Positions 23,712-35,882 of a stretch of DNA of 64,000 nucleotides are shown here, one piece after another. Below the pieces are notes generated by a model. It saw only the letters and a list, made by a program, of their open reading frames with translations. It was not told the origin of the DNA and ran no database searches. The DNA is from Xiphydria camelus (taxonomy: Eukaryota > Arthropoda > Insecta > Hymenoptera > Xiphydriidae). Where the stretch lies: assembly GCA_963678675.1 (NCBI GenBank), contig OY783198.1:749001-813000 (forward strand). The letters are read 5' to 3'. How positions within the stretch are numbered: position 1 is the stretch's first letter; each line of letters begins with the position of its first letter. The position numbers and the translations under genes were made by a program.

Positions 23712-24865
23712 CGAGTCTCGACCACCCTATCCGATGTATTTTTTGATACTGATTCCGAAAATCGCTATTATATTGATGAAATCTCGAAGAAGGGCCGAGA
23801 TATCGATGATTATCCGTGAAAAAAGTAATTTTCTGGTACATGAAATTACTGATATCTTATATTTCCTTTGAGATATCGTCAATATATCTGTCATTTTCGT
23901 AATCAGCGCGAAAAAATACATAAGATAGGGTGATGCAGAATTCGATTCCAGAGATTTCGATTTTTACGAAAAATCTAAGGGATGCCTTAGATTTTTCGCA
24001 AAAATCGAAATCTCTGGAATCGAATTCTGGATCACCCTATCTTATGTATTTTTTTGCGCTGATTACGAAAATGACAGATATATTGATGATATCTCAAAGG
24101 AAGACCGAGATATCGATGATTTTCCGCGAAAAAAGTAATTTTCTAGTACATTAAATCACCGATATCTTCTATTTCCTTTGAGATATCGTCAATATATCTG
24201 TCATTTTCGTAATCAGCGCGAAAAAATACATAAGATAGGGTGATCTAGAATTCGATTTCAGAGATTTCGATTTTTACGAAAAATCTAAGGGGTATGCCTT
24301 AGATTTTTCGCAAAAATCGAAATCTCTGGAATCGAATTCTGGATCACCCTATCTTATGTATTTTTTCGCGCTGATTACAAAAATGACAGATATATTGACG
24401 ATATCTCAAAGGAAGACCGAGATATCGATGATTTTCCGCGAAAAAAGTAATTTTCTAGTACATTAAATCACCGATATCTTCTATTTCCTTTGAGATATCG
24501 TCAATATATCTGCCATTTTCGGAATCAGCGTGAAAAAATACATCGGATAGGATGGTCGAGAGATCGATTTCAAAGATTTCAATTTTCGCGAAAAATTGAA
24601 CTTTCGACCATCCTATCTTGTGTATTTGTTCGTGCTGATTACGAAAATCGCTATTATATTGATGAAATCTCAAAGGAAGGCCGAGATATCGATGATTTTC
24701 CGTGAAAAAAAATGTTTTCCTACATAAAATCGCTGATAACTTATATTATTTCCTTTGCGATAATGACCATGATTTTCGTAATCAGCGTGAAAAAACTACA
24801 TGGAACAGGGTCGATCAGTGATCGATTCCAGAGATTTGCATTTTTAGCAAAATGTCAAAGGGTAC
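23712..24865. repeat. tandem array of the 310-base double-palindrome foldback family
   Basis: The block 'aatatatctg(t/c)cattttcg' recurs at 23881, 24191 and 24503, a period of about 310 bases. Each unit holds two palindromes. One centres near 23982, with arms of about 63 bases (around 'agagatttcgatttttacgaaaaatc') and a loop of only a few bases. The other centres on 'gtaattttctagtacat' and has arms reading 'gatatctcaaagga...' and 'tcctttgagatatc'. Palindromes alternate, so the array could fold into a chain of long hairpins. Short open frames inside it are by-products. Confidence 0.85.
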
Positions 24866-26525
24866 ACATTTTTTTCGCTCCACGCGGTCAAAAGCGCTGG
24901 AATGGGGATATGACGGTATTTCGTCTCATCTCGCGCGATTTCAACTACCCTCAGCAAAGAAGTTTCACTTCAAAAGAGAGCTGCCGAACGAATTTCTATA
25001 GGGACGCGAAACGTGAATTCCTCGAATGCTGAATACTCTACACCCGTACACGAATGCACGAGAGCTCGCGCGATCCTCGACGTTTTCGGACACCTCAGCT
25101 CCAAATGGTAGAGCGAGTGAGTGGAGAAGGGCTTTCTCCGTTCTCGGGATTCCTCCTGCAGCACGGAAGACGTTCTTTGCGAAGTTCCTTTTGCGAACCA
25201 CCCTCTCCGACGAGAGCTCCTTGTCCCGCGGATGAAAGCGACTGCAGGTGAAACGCGCGCGGCTATGTATACGCGCGTCCGTAACCCACCGAGACGAAAC
25301 CGTTTCGGTTGGATCTCGGCGCGGCGAGTAGAACGAAGAGTGCTGCGCCTCGCGACGTCCGCTCGACCGTATGCGCCGGCATATCCTAAATGTGTGCCAC
25401 TCGGATGATTCTCCCTCCCCCGCGCCGCGCCGTCGGGAGATTCGCGCGGCGCAACCCCCGACGCGGCGAGAATTTCATATTTTTCCCGGTAAATGCAAAT
25501 TCCGGGTCACTGAAACCTACTCGGATCGGGAGCGCGATATCGGAGTCGGCGGAAAAGCTGGCGCGGAAATGCATAGCGGCGGGAATACATCGCGCATTTC
25601 CATACCTCCGGGGGGATGGATATGTGTACGGAAGGCGACGGCCTTCGGCTTTCGTCAACGCGCGGAGACGTACCGCGGTGATGTACGTGCGCGCGGGTCG
25701 AGGTACCTATACGTACTGGCGTTATTTCGAAACCGAATGAGAGTCTGCGGAGCCGAGGCTGAGCGAGAAGAAGAGGAGGAGAAGAAGAAGAGAGGAAGAA
25801 TCGTACAGAGAGACGGAGAGAAGGAGAATGGAATATATCCCGTAGAACCAATCTGAAATATCTCGTTTAATTCCGCATGCCCCTTCGATCGAGTCCCTTC
25901 GGGGCTGACGTCAAAATCACGGGACATCGCCGTCTACCGTTCGGGGCTTCGAACGGCGCGGATCGTATTCCCTTGTAGTCGATGCACGCAAAAGTCACCC
26001 CTTCCGGTGGCGGAAACCTCGCAAGTTAACAATATAGCGCCGCTCGCCGATCCGCGTGTCCGAATTAATTAGAGGTACTTACGCGCGGCATAACGCGCTT
26101 TTTCGTTGCCGCGAATACCTATACATACGCGTTTAGGAGCGAGCGCTGATAAAATTTGTTCGAATAAATCATCGGGCGGGAGGTTCTTATATCGGACGCA
26201 TTCATAGGTTTTAATTATTGTGCATGATGATTCGCGACGAATTGAATTTAAAAAATTTGGAAATATTAATTTTAAGAAAGGCTGTGACTCGAGTCACGGC
26301 AAACGACGTGAGAACTCGACTACACGGACGCAATGTTGCAGCCAAAAACGAGTCCCGTACAAGTTTGGCCGGCACGATTTTCGCCCCTCCGCTTCGCCCC
26401 TTTCCCCCAAGCACCCCGAATCCACTGAAACTTCGAACTCGCCTCGAAACCCTTTCGATATACTTTCGTAGGAAAGCGATCTTTCGCCTCGAGGGGCGCC
26501 GAAGGAGAAACCTCTCGGGAAAGGA

Positions 26526-26551
26526 GAGAAGGAAGGAAGGAAGGAAGGAAG
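26526..26551. repeat. (GGAA)n microsatellite
   Basis: A run of AAGG/GGAA tetramers inside a purine-rich tract. Confidence 0.85.
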
Positions 26552-28790
26552 GTAGGACCGTAGGACGGTCGCGGGAAAAAGGGTCAAGTCCGCCTTCCCT
26601 CTCGCATCGACGAGATCTGCGGGATATAGGAGTCCTGCTCGTTCGAACCATTACGCGCAGCATTACAAGCCCGCTGCAGAGTAAATATAAAAGCTGGGAG
26701 AACGGAATGAAGCTCCCACTCGTCCTCCTTCAACTTTCCCTCCTCGCGCTACCCCCTCGCCGTCTGCAGAAACCTCATAACGACGGCGAGGGGTGGGAAC
26801 TTGGGTTAGGTATGCCATCACCCTCGAGCGGTGACTCGTTAAGAGAAAAGTTTGGCAGATAAAGGATCGATGTATATAGTCATACGCGTTTATGAGCGTT
26901 GGCGCTTCGCGGTACACATCGGAGGGTGGATTTTGGCTCGCGATACGCACGGTTCGAATATTTATTTAGTAAGTGAAAAAAGTGAAATCAATCGACGATG
27001 AATTATGGGGTTGAAATTTCAAACCTCTTTTTCCCTTCGAATTTTCGTACCTCTGTCGAAATTAGGTATTATTATTATTTTTATTATAACGTATTCCTCC
27101 TGTTAAGTATAGTTATTAAATTTCAATTACTTTCTTCTTATCGATTGGAATTATAGTTTCCAAGAGTTATTCCTTGTTTTCTTTATCTGACCCCATTTTT
27201 TTATCGATCCTCGGGGAGCCCTCGGCACTGGGAACTGATAAATTCGTTCTCCTTTCTCTTTCTCTCTTTGGTTATGGTTTTCCATTACTCGTTCGATTCG
27301 TCTATCTAACTTTCATTTATACAATAGTTTCACTTCGTTCATTATAATTTCAATCTGTTCTTCCGTCCATGGGGAATAGTGTAGATTCTAGGTTCTCAAT
27401 AAATTCACCCTCTCCTCCTTCCTCGTCTCTTTACCCTTCGTTTTTAAAAAATAATATTTACATTCGACTTTGAAATAAATTCCGTCTCGAACGTTTCGTC
27501 GAAAACATAATAAATTCTAAGTGACAAAGCGAACGGATTAAAGACAGATCTATGGCGCGCTTGCCTGTATCGTACACGTTATACGCACCCATCTACTTCC
27601 AAAAAGCAAAGCGGACGAAAATCCCAACAAGAAACTTCCCTCTCGATTATGCAATCGCGGCGCAACGGCATCGGGAGAAAGCCGGAAGGAAAGAGACTAT
27701 TTCGGTACGACCGCGTTCGAACCGCATACGTAATCAACCGAAGGAACAAACGGTACAAGTTCCCGATCGAAATTAACGTCCGACCGAATGTCTCCAATTT
27801 CCTCTCTCTCTCATAGACGAATTAATTGTTCAAAAACTCGCTCGAATGAACGAAGAGCTCGGGGAAGGAGAAACATACATTTTTAAACGAAACAGAGAAG
27901 TTTCCAGGAGGAGAGGCAAACTTCTCCCGAAATATTTTACCCATCGACCCTGTCGACATGCGAAGCTACCAAAACAAATGGAGGAGATGTGCTATTCGGA
28001 AAATGAAAATAATTTAGAAAAAAACCGTGCTATTTCTTCCAATCTTCAGATTCACTCAGTTTCGTTGAAATTCGAACCTTCTCGTTTTTTGGAAATCGGT
28101 TAAAAATCAAATGTACTCCGGAAGAAGAAGCAACTTTCCGGGCTCCGGATACACACAGAGATCGACGCCGGCTGGACGCCGCGGAATAAACGACTAGTCC
28201 CCTATTACATACATTTCTCGCCGTGCTCTATATAGTCGCGCGTACACGTACACACGACACACAGGCGCGAAGCTCGCAAACCTCGACGTCACCTTGGTTT
28301 CACTTAGCTCGCGGCCCTATACTAATTAGAAAACTTGCGAACTCCCGCGACTAAAGGCCGAGCGGAAGTATCCTCGTAAAGCAGTCTCGAGATTTCAGCC
28401 GAATATTTGCCCGGCGTATCGAACGGCGGAAGTCTGTTCCGCGTCGAAACGGGAGGAAATTAAAACGGCCGGGTAACGTCCGGTCTTCGAGGACGTCGCG
28501 ATTTGTCGATCGCGTCTGCCGAGGATTCGTAGATATATACAGGTATAGAGACCAGCGTCGTCGAGCGGAGATCGAGTTATAACCCCGGCGAAATCGCCGT
28601 TAAACGAGGTTCTTCGGAGGTCGCGCTGCACTGCACCCTCTTCTCATCCCGATGAGTTATCTTTCCGCGAACTCATTCGCCCCCGTAAAAAAGCACTCAA
28701 TTTCCTTTCAATTTATAAAGAAACGTGGACTCTACCTTTCTCTCTACCTCGATCTTACTCCGCTCCTCCTTCTTCCGATTTCCTCCTGCC

Positions 28791-28813
28791 GTCGTCGTCG
28801 TCGTCGTCGTCGT
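28791..28813. repeat. (GTC)n microsatellite
   Basis: About seven GTC triplets. It gives a poly-Arg/Val/Ser run in overlapping frames but no real protein context. Confidence 0.9.
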
Positions 28814-31019
28814 TTCCCGCACCTTTCCTCGCTCTCGTTCGCGTAATATCGGAAACTTCCGCGCGAGCTGAATTGTTTACCGTTCGTAAATTATTACCAA
28901 CCTCGTTCCGCGAACGAAATCGCTTTCCTCGTGCGGTCCGACGTAGGTACCGCGCTCGATCCCTCGTGCGTTTTCACGTCGCATTTCCATAGGCGGCAGG
29001 TCACATACGTATACCTACATGTGCAAGGGCTAACTTTGATATTCGAGGAACTTTCGATAACCGAGACTAACTCTATATAGAAGTTCGACGGTTCGTGGTC
29101 CGACGTACTGTACTTTCGAGCGTTACATAGCAGCGCTGATACTTCTTTCTTTTCATTTGTCCTCGCGTGCGTCGCCGAGTGACGTCAAAAGGGCGATCGG
29201 GGACGACTCCCGCAATTTAGCCGCGATATTCCCGACGGATCGAGTTCCACTTATCTCCGAGAGAAATTCGAGCCCTCTCTCGCGCCTCGTTCGCAGCGTG
29301 ATTCTACCGCGCGAGCTCTTTCCTCGTCCCTCCCGGTCCTCTCGCCGAGATCGGCAAGACGCGCGGGACAAACTCGATCAACTCAACGGCGCCTCTCAGG
29401 ACCGAGCTCGGTCCTCCCACTCCGTCCTCCGCTTCGCCCTGCTGCAACCCCCGAGTATCGCTGATTTAATAATAACGAAAACAGGGGAACGCGCGCTCGC
29501 GCGCAACTCTTCGGCACGACGCTCGCGCGCTCTCGGCGAAGCGGCGCGCGCGGCGACGCTCTAATATTAAAAGCAGCTTCTCGCCCGCGTTGAGCTACGA
29601 CTACGACCCTCGCGAATTTATGAAACTATGCATATTATAATACGCGAGTAACACCCATACACGTGCAGCGACGCGGCGTATCCGTGGCTCGAAGGCGTTA
29701 AATAGCTCTCGGCGACGCGACGGTCGAGTGCAGCGCGAACACTGCGCGCTCGGTCCTAAAGCATAAACGGACGTGCAATTTTCCCACCGAAAAGTCCGCC
29801 CCGTTGGCACGCGAATCACGTTTGCAGCGCGAGGCAGGGGCAACTTTCCCGGGCGAAACTTCCGCGCGGGAGCCTCGTACACAACCGGCCATCTTCCACG
29901 GCGGCGGCGGTGGCGCGGTAATGGTTCAAGTTTTGAGGTTGCCGCCCTCTCGCCCTTTCTCGTTGAAATATTGTAATTAAAATTGTTCGCCCCGCATCTC
30001 TCTCGCGTTGCCCTCCGCGTGACGTTAATTTGTCGCGCGGCACACCCGAGCGCGTGCGCGCGAAGATAATAAATATTCACTCCCGACCGCCAAACGGCTC
30101 CTTCCCGCTGCAGCTTTCGACGAGGACGTTCGGAACGTCACGATAAAACCAAAGCGTCGCGTTCGAAACGCTTCGTCTTTATCGGGCCTTCCTGCACGCG
30201 GTCCTTCTCTACCGCGCGTCGCTCCTTTCGCTCCTCGCGTCGTCGCTCGTTGAGACAGGGCGAGGAAGTATAAACGAAAGAAGGGGAAGACGGGGGTTGC
30301 GACATTTTTTTCGCGTTATCTCCCCGGCCGCCCCTTAAATTCTCATTGAGGACTACAAAAAAATGAGCTTCTTAATCGGCCCTACAGCGGATGCGAGATA
30401 CGTCTCGTCATCCCCCGAAATAGGCCCTTGCCGTTTCCACGGTAGGGGAAGCGAAATGCGTTTTGGCGCGACTCGTCGAATTGCCACGACAGTCGGGGTT
30501 TAGATCGGCGCGTCGATCGGCGAGATAAAGGTAAAACAGTCTCTCGAAAATTCCACGGCGTTGCGGGTGCTGTAATAATTTTAGCGCGGGCGAGATAAAT
30601 GAGGTATTAACGGTAGGTAAGAGCCCCGCGCTGAAAAAAATATCAGTAAATCTCTCGCCCCTCTTTTGGCTGCACCAAGAAATTAACAACGACTCTCCCC
30701 TGCCAACCTTCTTCCTCGCCCTCGACCCCCAACCCCATTCGCTCTCTTGTTCTCGTTGCACACGGGCAATTACAAACATCTGCGGCCTTTGAACCACGCT
30801 CTTTTTCCTTTTGCTCCTCAGCCGCCCCTACGACTCGATCGCGCATATCGTATAACGATCTCGATGAACACGGTGCGTCGAGAGTGCAGGGGTAGACCAG
30901 GCTTCCCGCGATTCGCGAATCGGTGAGCACCTTGGACGAGATGACGGGATCATTTTTTCAGAGGTACGAGAAGAACAGAGCCCAGCGACGGGTTTTGTGA
31001 AATATAAACGTCATCCCTA

Positions 31020-31315
31020 CAACGAGAGAGAGAAAGAGAGATAATTGCTAGTGTCAAGAAAAAGTCTTGATTCAAGAACTTATGATCTGAAAAATTGTTA
31101 AAAATACAGATTCTTAAAAAGAATTTCATATATTCTTGTTGAAAAAAACTTTCGTGGAGACGAGAAATTCTTCCTGCGCGAAGAGAAAAAAATTGATCGA
31201 GCCTATCAAATATTTTCTTGCACAAAGAAAAAGCATGGCATAATCCTAAAATTATACCATGTTTTTTTGATCGAAGAAAAGATTTGTTTGGCACCAGCAA
31301 TTATTTCCATCGGTG
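31020..31315 (+). mobile_element. interspersed repeat, plus-oriented copy (about 296 bases)
   Basis: It shares ordered blocks with the reverse complement of 33114-33422: 'gctagtgtcaa', 'cttgattcaagaa', 'ttaaaaatacagattct', 'tcaaatattttctt', 'accatg' and 'ggcaccagcaattattt'. Both copies end in CACGAAGAG/CAACGAGAG-like and CGGTG-like sequence next to TA. It has no coding capacity and looks like a non-autonomous TA-site element. Confidence 0.65.
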
Positions 31316-32956
31316 TATCGACGGATACAGTGTTTGTTTCGAGAAATACTTCCAAGCGAATGATTTGGTTACAACAATAATTATAGGAATAGAGGCCCAT
31401 ATAATATGTGGGCATCGATTGTTCGTTTCATCGATAAGCCGAAGAGGTCGCGATTTCTGAAAACATCCTGCGCCCGAGAAACGCTATATAATACCGCTCT
31501 CGACTCTTTCCTTCCAGCCTTCCTCTCTTTCCTCTTCCCCTTCCATTCCCGCAAAAGAGAGCGCGCGGCAACTTCTGTTTACCATAAAATAGAGTTTCCC
31601 ACTCGGCGCACCCGTTCCTGGTCGGCTGGGTGCACCCTACATTTGCAGCGCCATTTATTTCTCTTTTTTATCGGTTCATTCGCGATACGCTACAAAAGTT
31701 CCCCACTCACCCCGACTCTCTTTCTCTCTCACTCCCTCTCTTTCTTCGTCCTCCTCGCCAAGCGAGAAAGAGAGAGAGAGAGAGAGGGGTAGAGTCAACA
31801 GAAAAGCACTCGCAACTCTCGCGGGTCAGAAACGAGTGTACATACGACGCACACGCGGTAGTTCCATGGAAAACGTTTCCAAAGTACCGCGTGAAAAACT
31901 TATTTCGAAACGTCGAACTCTTTATCCATTTTTCGCGCCCACTTGAATCCTCATCGCGTTGTACGTCGAATCATCGATACAAGACTAACTTGACCTCGCT
32001 CTTTTCATTCTCGCGCTCGAGCCTCGCTCTATTTATCTTTCTCCATTCGAGAATAACGACTGCATTTTTTCCCCGCTCTTTGGAACTTCAAGCGTGGAAG
32101 GTAACTCGAGCATATGCGGACATACGTATATAGAGATATGTGTGCATAAACGCAGTAGGTCAATCCACAAACCACCAGCAGTCGAGAGCAACCCCGTAGA
32201 GGAAGTCCCGGCGAGTGAGCGGCGGGGAGGATCGTAAATCTCTGATCTACTGAATTAGTGACGCCGACGGCAAGCCGGCCAGCTGCACCGTCGATGCGAG
32301 TGTGGTACCGATAATTATTATACTTCGACGGCGAGGACCGATCGACACCGCGTTCGCAGGTCGTCTATGAACGACACAGACGGACGAAGAAAGCGACACT
32401 AGACTTACGTTGAATAAACCTCAAGCTGTATACGCGAAATTCCATCGCGAAACATTTCGATTTCTCACTCGTAAGTTAAGGGAAAAAAATCGAATCGGAC
32501 GAATTCGAGGTCGACGCGATATCCGTAATAGTTCGGATGCTGCGTTCTCGAACCCCAGGAATATTTCAATTTATCATCGGCGAGCACCTGTACGCTCGAT
32601 TTAACCATTCGGTTTCGTATCGTTGCCGGGGAAACGGGATACTACCTACATCGTAAATGAGATTTCCCGTAGTATCGCGACGTTACCGCGCGCGATTGGG
32701 TCCCAAGTTCGTTCGGATAGGCCGGGTAGTAAATCCTTTAAGCGTACACGCTGCGAACTAACCTGCCAACTTGTATCTATACGTCGTCCCTCGATACGGA
32801 CGAATTTGGATCGACGGAAGCCGAATAACAAGTAGGTATAAACGCGCAGTGGCTGTAAGATTAACAAAACTACGTATACGCCTGCCGTATATCGTGACAT
32901 GGAAATTCGTCCACTCTGTCGTGAAAACAATCGAACACCCCGTGATTTTTCCGCGG
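31316..32956. other. non-coding region with a GA microsatellite
   Basis: A GA run lies near 31769-31786. The rest holds only short frames and no recognisable gene or repeat. Confidence 0.45.
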
Positions 32957-32958
32957 TA

Positions 32959-33113
32959 CACTCGGAGAAAAATTCTAGTCGAATATGATCCAGATAGAAA
33001 AATTTATTTCAGATAATTAGGAATTTATTCACATCGAATAAAAGTGTATTTGAATTTGATAGGTGTTTTGCACATCTTTTTAATCGAGTACAAACTTAGC
33101 AGAACATCTATCT
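32959..33113 (+). mobile_element. left half of a CACTGAG-type MITE, interrupted
   Basis: It starts CACTCGGAGAAAAA after TA (32957-32958) and shares 'taggaatttattcacat', 'gaatttgat', 'tttaatcgagtac' and 'tagcagaac' with the element at 37318-37645. Its right half is replaced by the opposite-oriented repeat beginning at 33114, which suggests a nested insertion or a deletion junction. Confidence 0.6.
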
Positions 33114-33422
33114 AAATAATTGCTGGTGCCAAAAAAAAAGGTTCTCTTCACATGAAAAACATGATATAATCTCAGGATCAAGCCATGGTTTTCCTCGTGA
33201 AAGAAAATATTTGATGGGCTCGAATAATTGTTTTCTTTTTCGCGGAGAACGAATTCCTCGTTCCCACGACGGTATTCTTGAATCAAGAGAGAGAATAATT
33301 TCATAGATATTCTTCGGTAAAGAGAGAATCTGTATTTTTAAAAATGTATAAGATCATATTATATTCTTGATTCAAGAAACATTTTTTTGACACTAGCTGC
33401 AAGTATTGTATTTCTCTTCGTG
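33114..33422 (-). mobile_element. interspersed repeat, minus-oriented copy
   Basis: This is the inverted counterpart of 31020-31315, starting at 'aaataattgctggtgcc' and ending CTTCGTG next to TA (33423-33424). Together the two copies form an inverted repeat with about 1.8 kb between them. Confidence 0.65.
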
Positions 33423-33424
33423 TA

Positions 33425-35485
33425 GGTCTCACATGCGATCTCGCACTTCGTTCAGCGCGGCGATCTCGCGAGTCATGAGCCACGCGCCGTGGCTTATTTG
33501 CACTGATAACGAACCACGCGCGTTCTTCACGCTTGGAATGATTCATACTCGACATTTGCCGGGGGACGAATTATTCGAAATTCGATCCACACACGTTGTG
33601 CCGGGTACATTTGACGATCTATCGTCGGATCGATGAGAAGTTGAGGAGAAAAAAAAGTGCATGTCGATCCGCTTCGATTTTCGACACGCCGAAAAATGAG
33701 TAACGCGCGGAAAGAGCGCGAGCGATAACGGATAGGGGCGAGCGGGAAATGGAATCCTCGGAGAAATGAGAAGTCGCGCGCGGACCTCGGCGAAGACGAT
33801 GGTGATGAGTCGGTCGCACGGGGTTGATATCGCCCGTCGACGAGCGCGAGGGCAGATCGAACGTAAAACGAACTCCGTTCCCCCTCCACGGCGTCGCGCA
33901 GCGACCGCTGAACCTTTAAATCAGCCATTACCGCGCGTGAGATCGCGACTGCACCTGAAGAAATGATTTACGAGTATTCGAATGCGCGCCCAGCCGTGGG
34001 AGGATTTATTCGCGTCGAATCATAATTTATTTTCGTCGAATTCGAGCGCCTTCAAAACGAAATCAATTCGCTCACGCGAATCGATCTTTCCGGGGGCGAA
34101 TGTATTTCGTCGACGAGCCGGCGCACAGCGGGGATTGAGCGCGCGTTACAAAACGTGGATGACAAAGCGTCGGACCGGTTCTCTCTCGTAATTCCGCAGT
34201 GCCGTTCCTCTTTTCCCTCCGGCGGCGGCGGTGCGATACCTGTAGCGCAACTCGCGGAGAGCAGAAGGCGGAAGCACGGAAATGTAACGTATTTTTGTTG
34301 CGCGGAAAAGCGGTCAGCGGGAGGTAGAACATGCACGAACAGACGAGCCAACGCGGCGCGCGAGCGCGCGCGCGTGCTCTGTCGCTGTTTTTATTTCCGC
34401 ACGAACGAGCCGCGCAGCTTTGCCGCAATCGTCTGCAGTGACGTACAGCGGCTATCGACGCGGATCTACGTGCGCGTATATAACCCGATATGTGTACAGG
34501 TATACGTGTAAACCCCTGAAGCTACATCGACACTTTTGCTCGACACTGTACCTCCCCCGTACCGCGGTACCATCGTGTACCTACGTTATACGGCATCGAG
34601 GGACGCGGACGAATAGACGACGGGGGTTGCGACCGATCGTCGTTTTACGACTTCGTGGAGCACCCGTTAAAACGCCGCGCGGAATCGCCTATCGACGAGA
34701 CGTGCCCGGTTTATGTCGATACCCCTTGAATCGCGGGGAAACTGGACCGTGCGATATAAAGGCATCGCGAGCTTCGAGACGAGGAGAACGGGGGCTGCTC
34801 CTTCATTCTGATAATCGTTGATCTATAATACCGGAAAGATAGACAGGGAAACTCTGCCTCGTACACTCGCCGGTCGGTCTGATCGCGATCGCGATTACTA
34901 CTGGCCCCGGCCGCGCGGCACTTCCAGTCGGTATGCCTAGCCGAACGTATCGAAAAATATACCGACGAGCTACTCTTTCTTTTCGAGAGTACCGCGAGGA
35001 CTATTCTGGTAAATGGCCTGTAAGGATGGCCTGTGCAGCTGCACGGTTTCATAATGCACGACAGGAAGAGTGTACAGGGACATCGCGAAGCCGGTCGATT
35101 AAAATTCATCCACGCGATGCTCTCGTTCCGCGGTGATATGAGGCAATTCGCGCGTTCCGCAAGAATCGAATGTTGTACATTGGATGGAATAGTAGATACG
35201 TAAGCTGCGTACTCTCGTCCCGCTCTCTATACTCCACAGCCACTTTGATATCGGCAATATGATCGCTTTGAGAAGGGGCTACTGCGCGCGTCCCGGAGCA
35301 TCAACCGCTATTCAACGCTCGAGCGTCCGAAGGTACACGGCATGGTACATATGTACACGACCCCCGCTCTTATACGTATCTTGATGTATACGGAGTCTTT
35401 GGTCTGATACATGCCAGCGGAGCGGGTTGCATATCGGTTGGCGCACTCGATTCGTCGTGATTTCCTGTAATTCAGTGGGGTAGTA
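33425..35485. other. GC-rich non-coding region
   Basis: Only overlapping domain-free frames were seen. No repeat of note. Confidence 0.45.
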
Positions 35486-35587
35486 CCGACAGCCGAGAAA
35501 AACATCGGTCATCTCATTTCACCACTGTTGAGATGACCGATGTTTCTCAGATCGATACGTCTACTTGTTTCGGATCTTGGCTGTCGG
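35486..35587. repeat. compact hairpin-forming inverted repeat
   Basis: The outer arms are CCGACAGCC and GGCTGTCGG. The inner arms 'aacatcggtcatctca' and 'tgagatgaccgatgt' are near-perfect, with a loop of about 12 bases. It could be a tiny foldback element or a small-RNA precursor-like hairpin; the sequence alone cannot decide. Confidence 0.7.
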
Positions 35588-35666
35588 TGATTACCAACGA
35601 ATTACTGGAAAACGCAGCGGATGGAGTGCGCCAAGCGATATGCGACACGCTCCACTGGCATGTAGA

Positions 35667-35882
35667 GTAAAAGTGGGATAGAGACGCCGCGGTTGAAGAG
35701 CAAGTTCAACATCGATTATCTCGAAATTGATTGCAGGTATCGAAGAAAAGTTTAGATAAAAAGTGTTTATCTATATTTTTACTGTAAAAAAGTTGCCACG
35801 CATTTTTCACGTATCTCCACTGCGTTTCGAGATAATCGAGTTCAAAGTTAAACAGAAACTGCGGCATCTGTCTCACTTTTAC
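35667..35882. mobile_element. 216-base foldback MITE
   Basis: The left end GTAAAAGTGGGATAGA pairs with the right end '...TCTGTCTCACTTTTAC'. The inner blocks 'aagttcaacatcgattatctcgaaa' and 'tttcgagataatcgagttcaa' also pair. There is no open frame of its own. A lone left arm of the same family occurs at 23648-23711. Confidence 0.75.

Larger units (their letters stand above)
24866..31017. other. non-coding region with scattered microsatellites
   Basis: No recognisable gene. Microsatellites occur at 26526-26551 and 28791-28813, and an AT-rich stretch at about 26950-27500. Overlapping frames in GC-rich parts (25371-25927, 29153-30080) carry no domain. Confidence 0.45.

Noticed and set aside
23700..23725. 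tRNA B-box-like GGTTCGAGTC
   Set aside because: No A box, no cloverleaf and no acceptor stem around it; it lies at the junction of two repeats.
24455..24705. Short open frames with repeated peptides such as DDISKE or DEISKE
   Set aside because: They are translations of the 310-base foldback repeat and change frame and strand from copy to copy, so they are not genes.
23712..24865. CRISPR-like regular repeats
   Set aside because: The period is about 310 bases with palindromic halves and no unique spacers, in a eukaryotic genome; this is a satellite-like foldback array.
29157..29564. 135-codon plus-strand open frame in CpG-dense DNA
   Set aside because: Ser/Arg/Ala-rich, overlapped by a minus-strand frame, with no motif or splice support.
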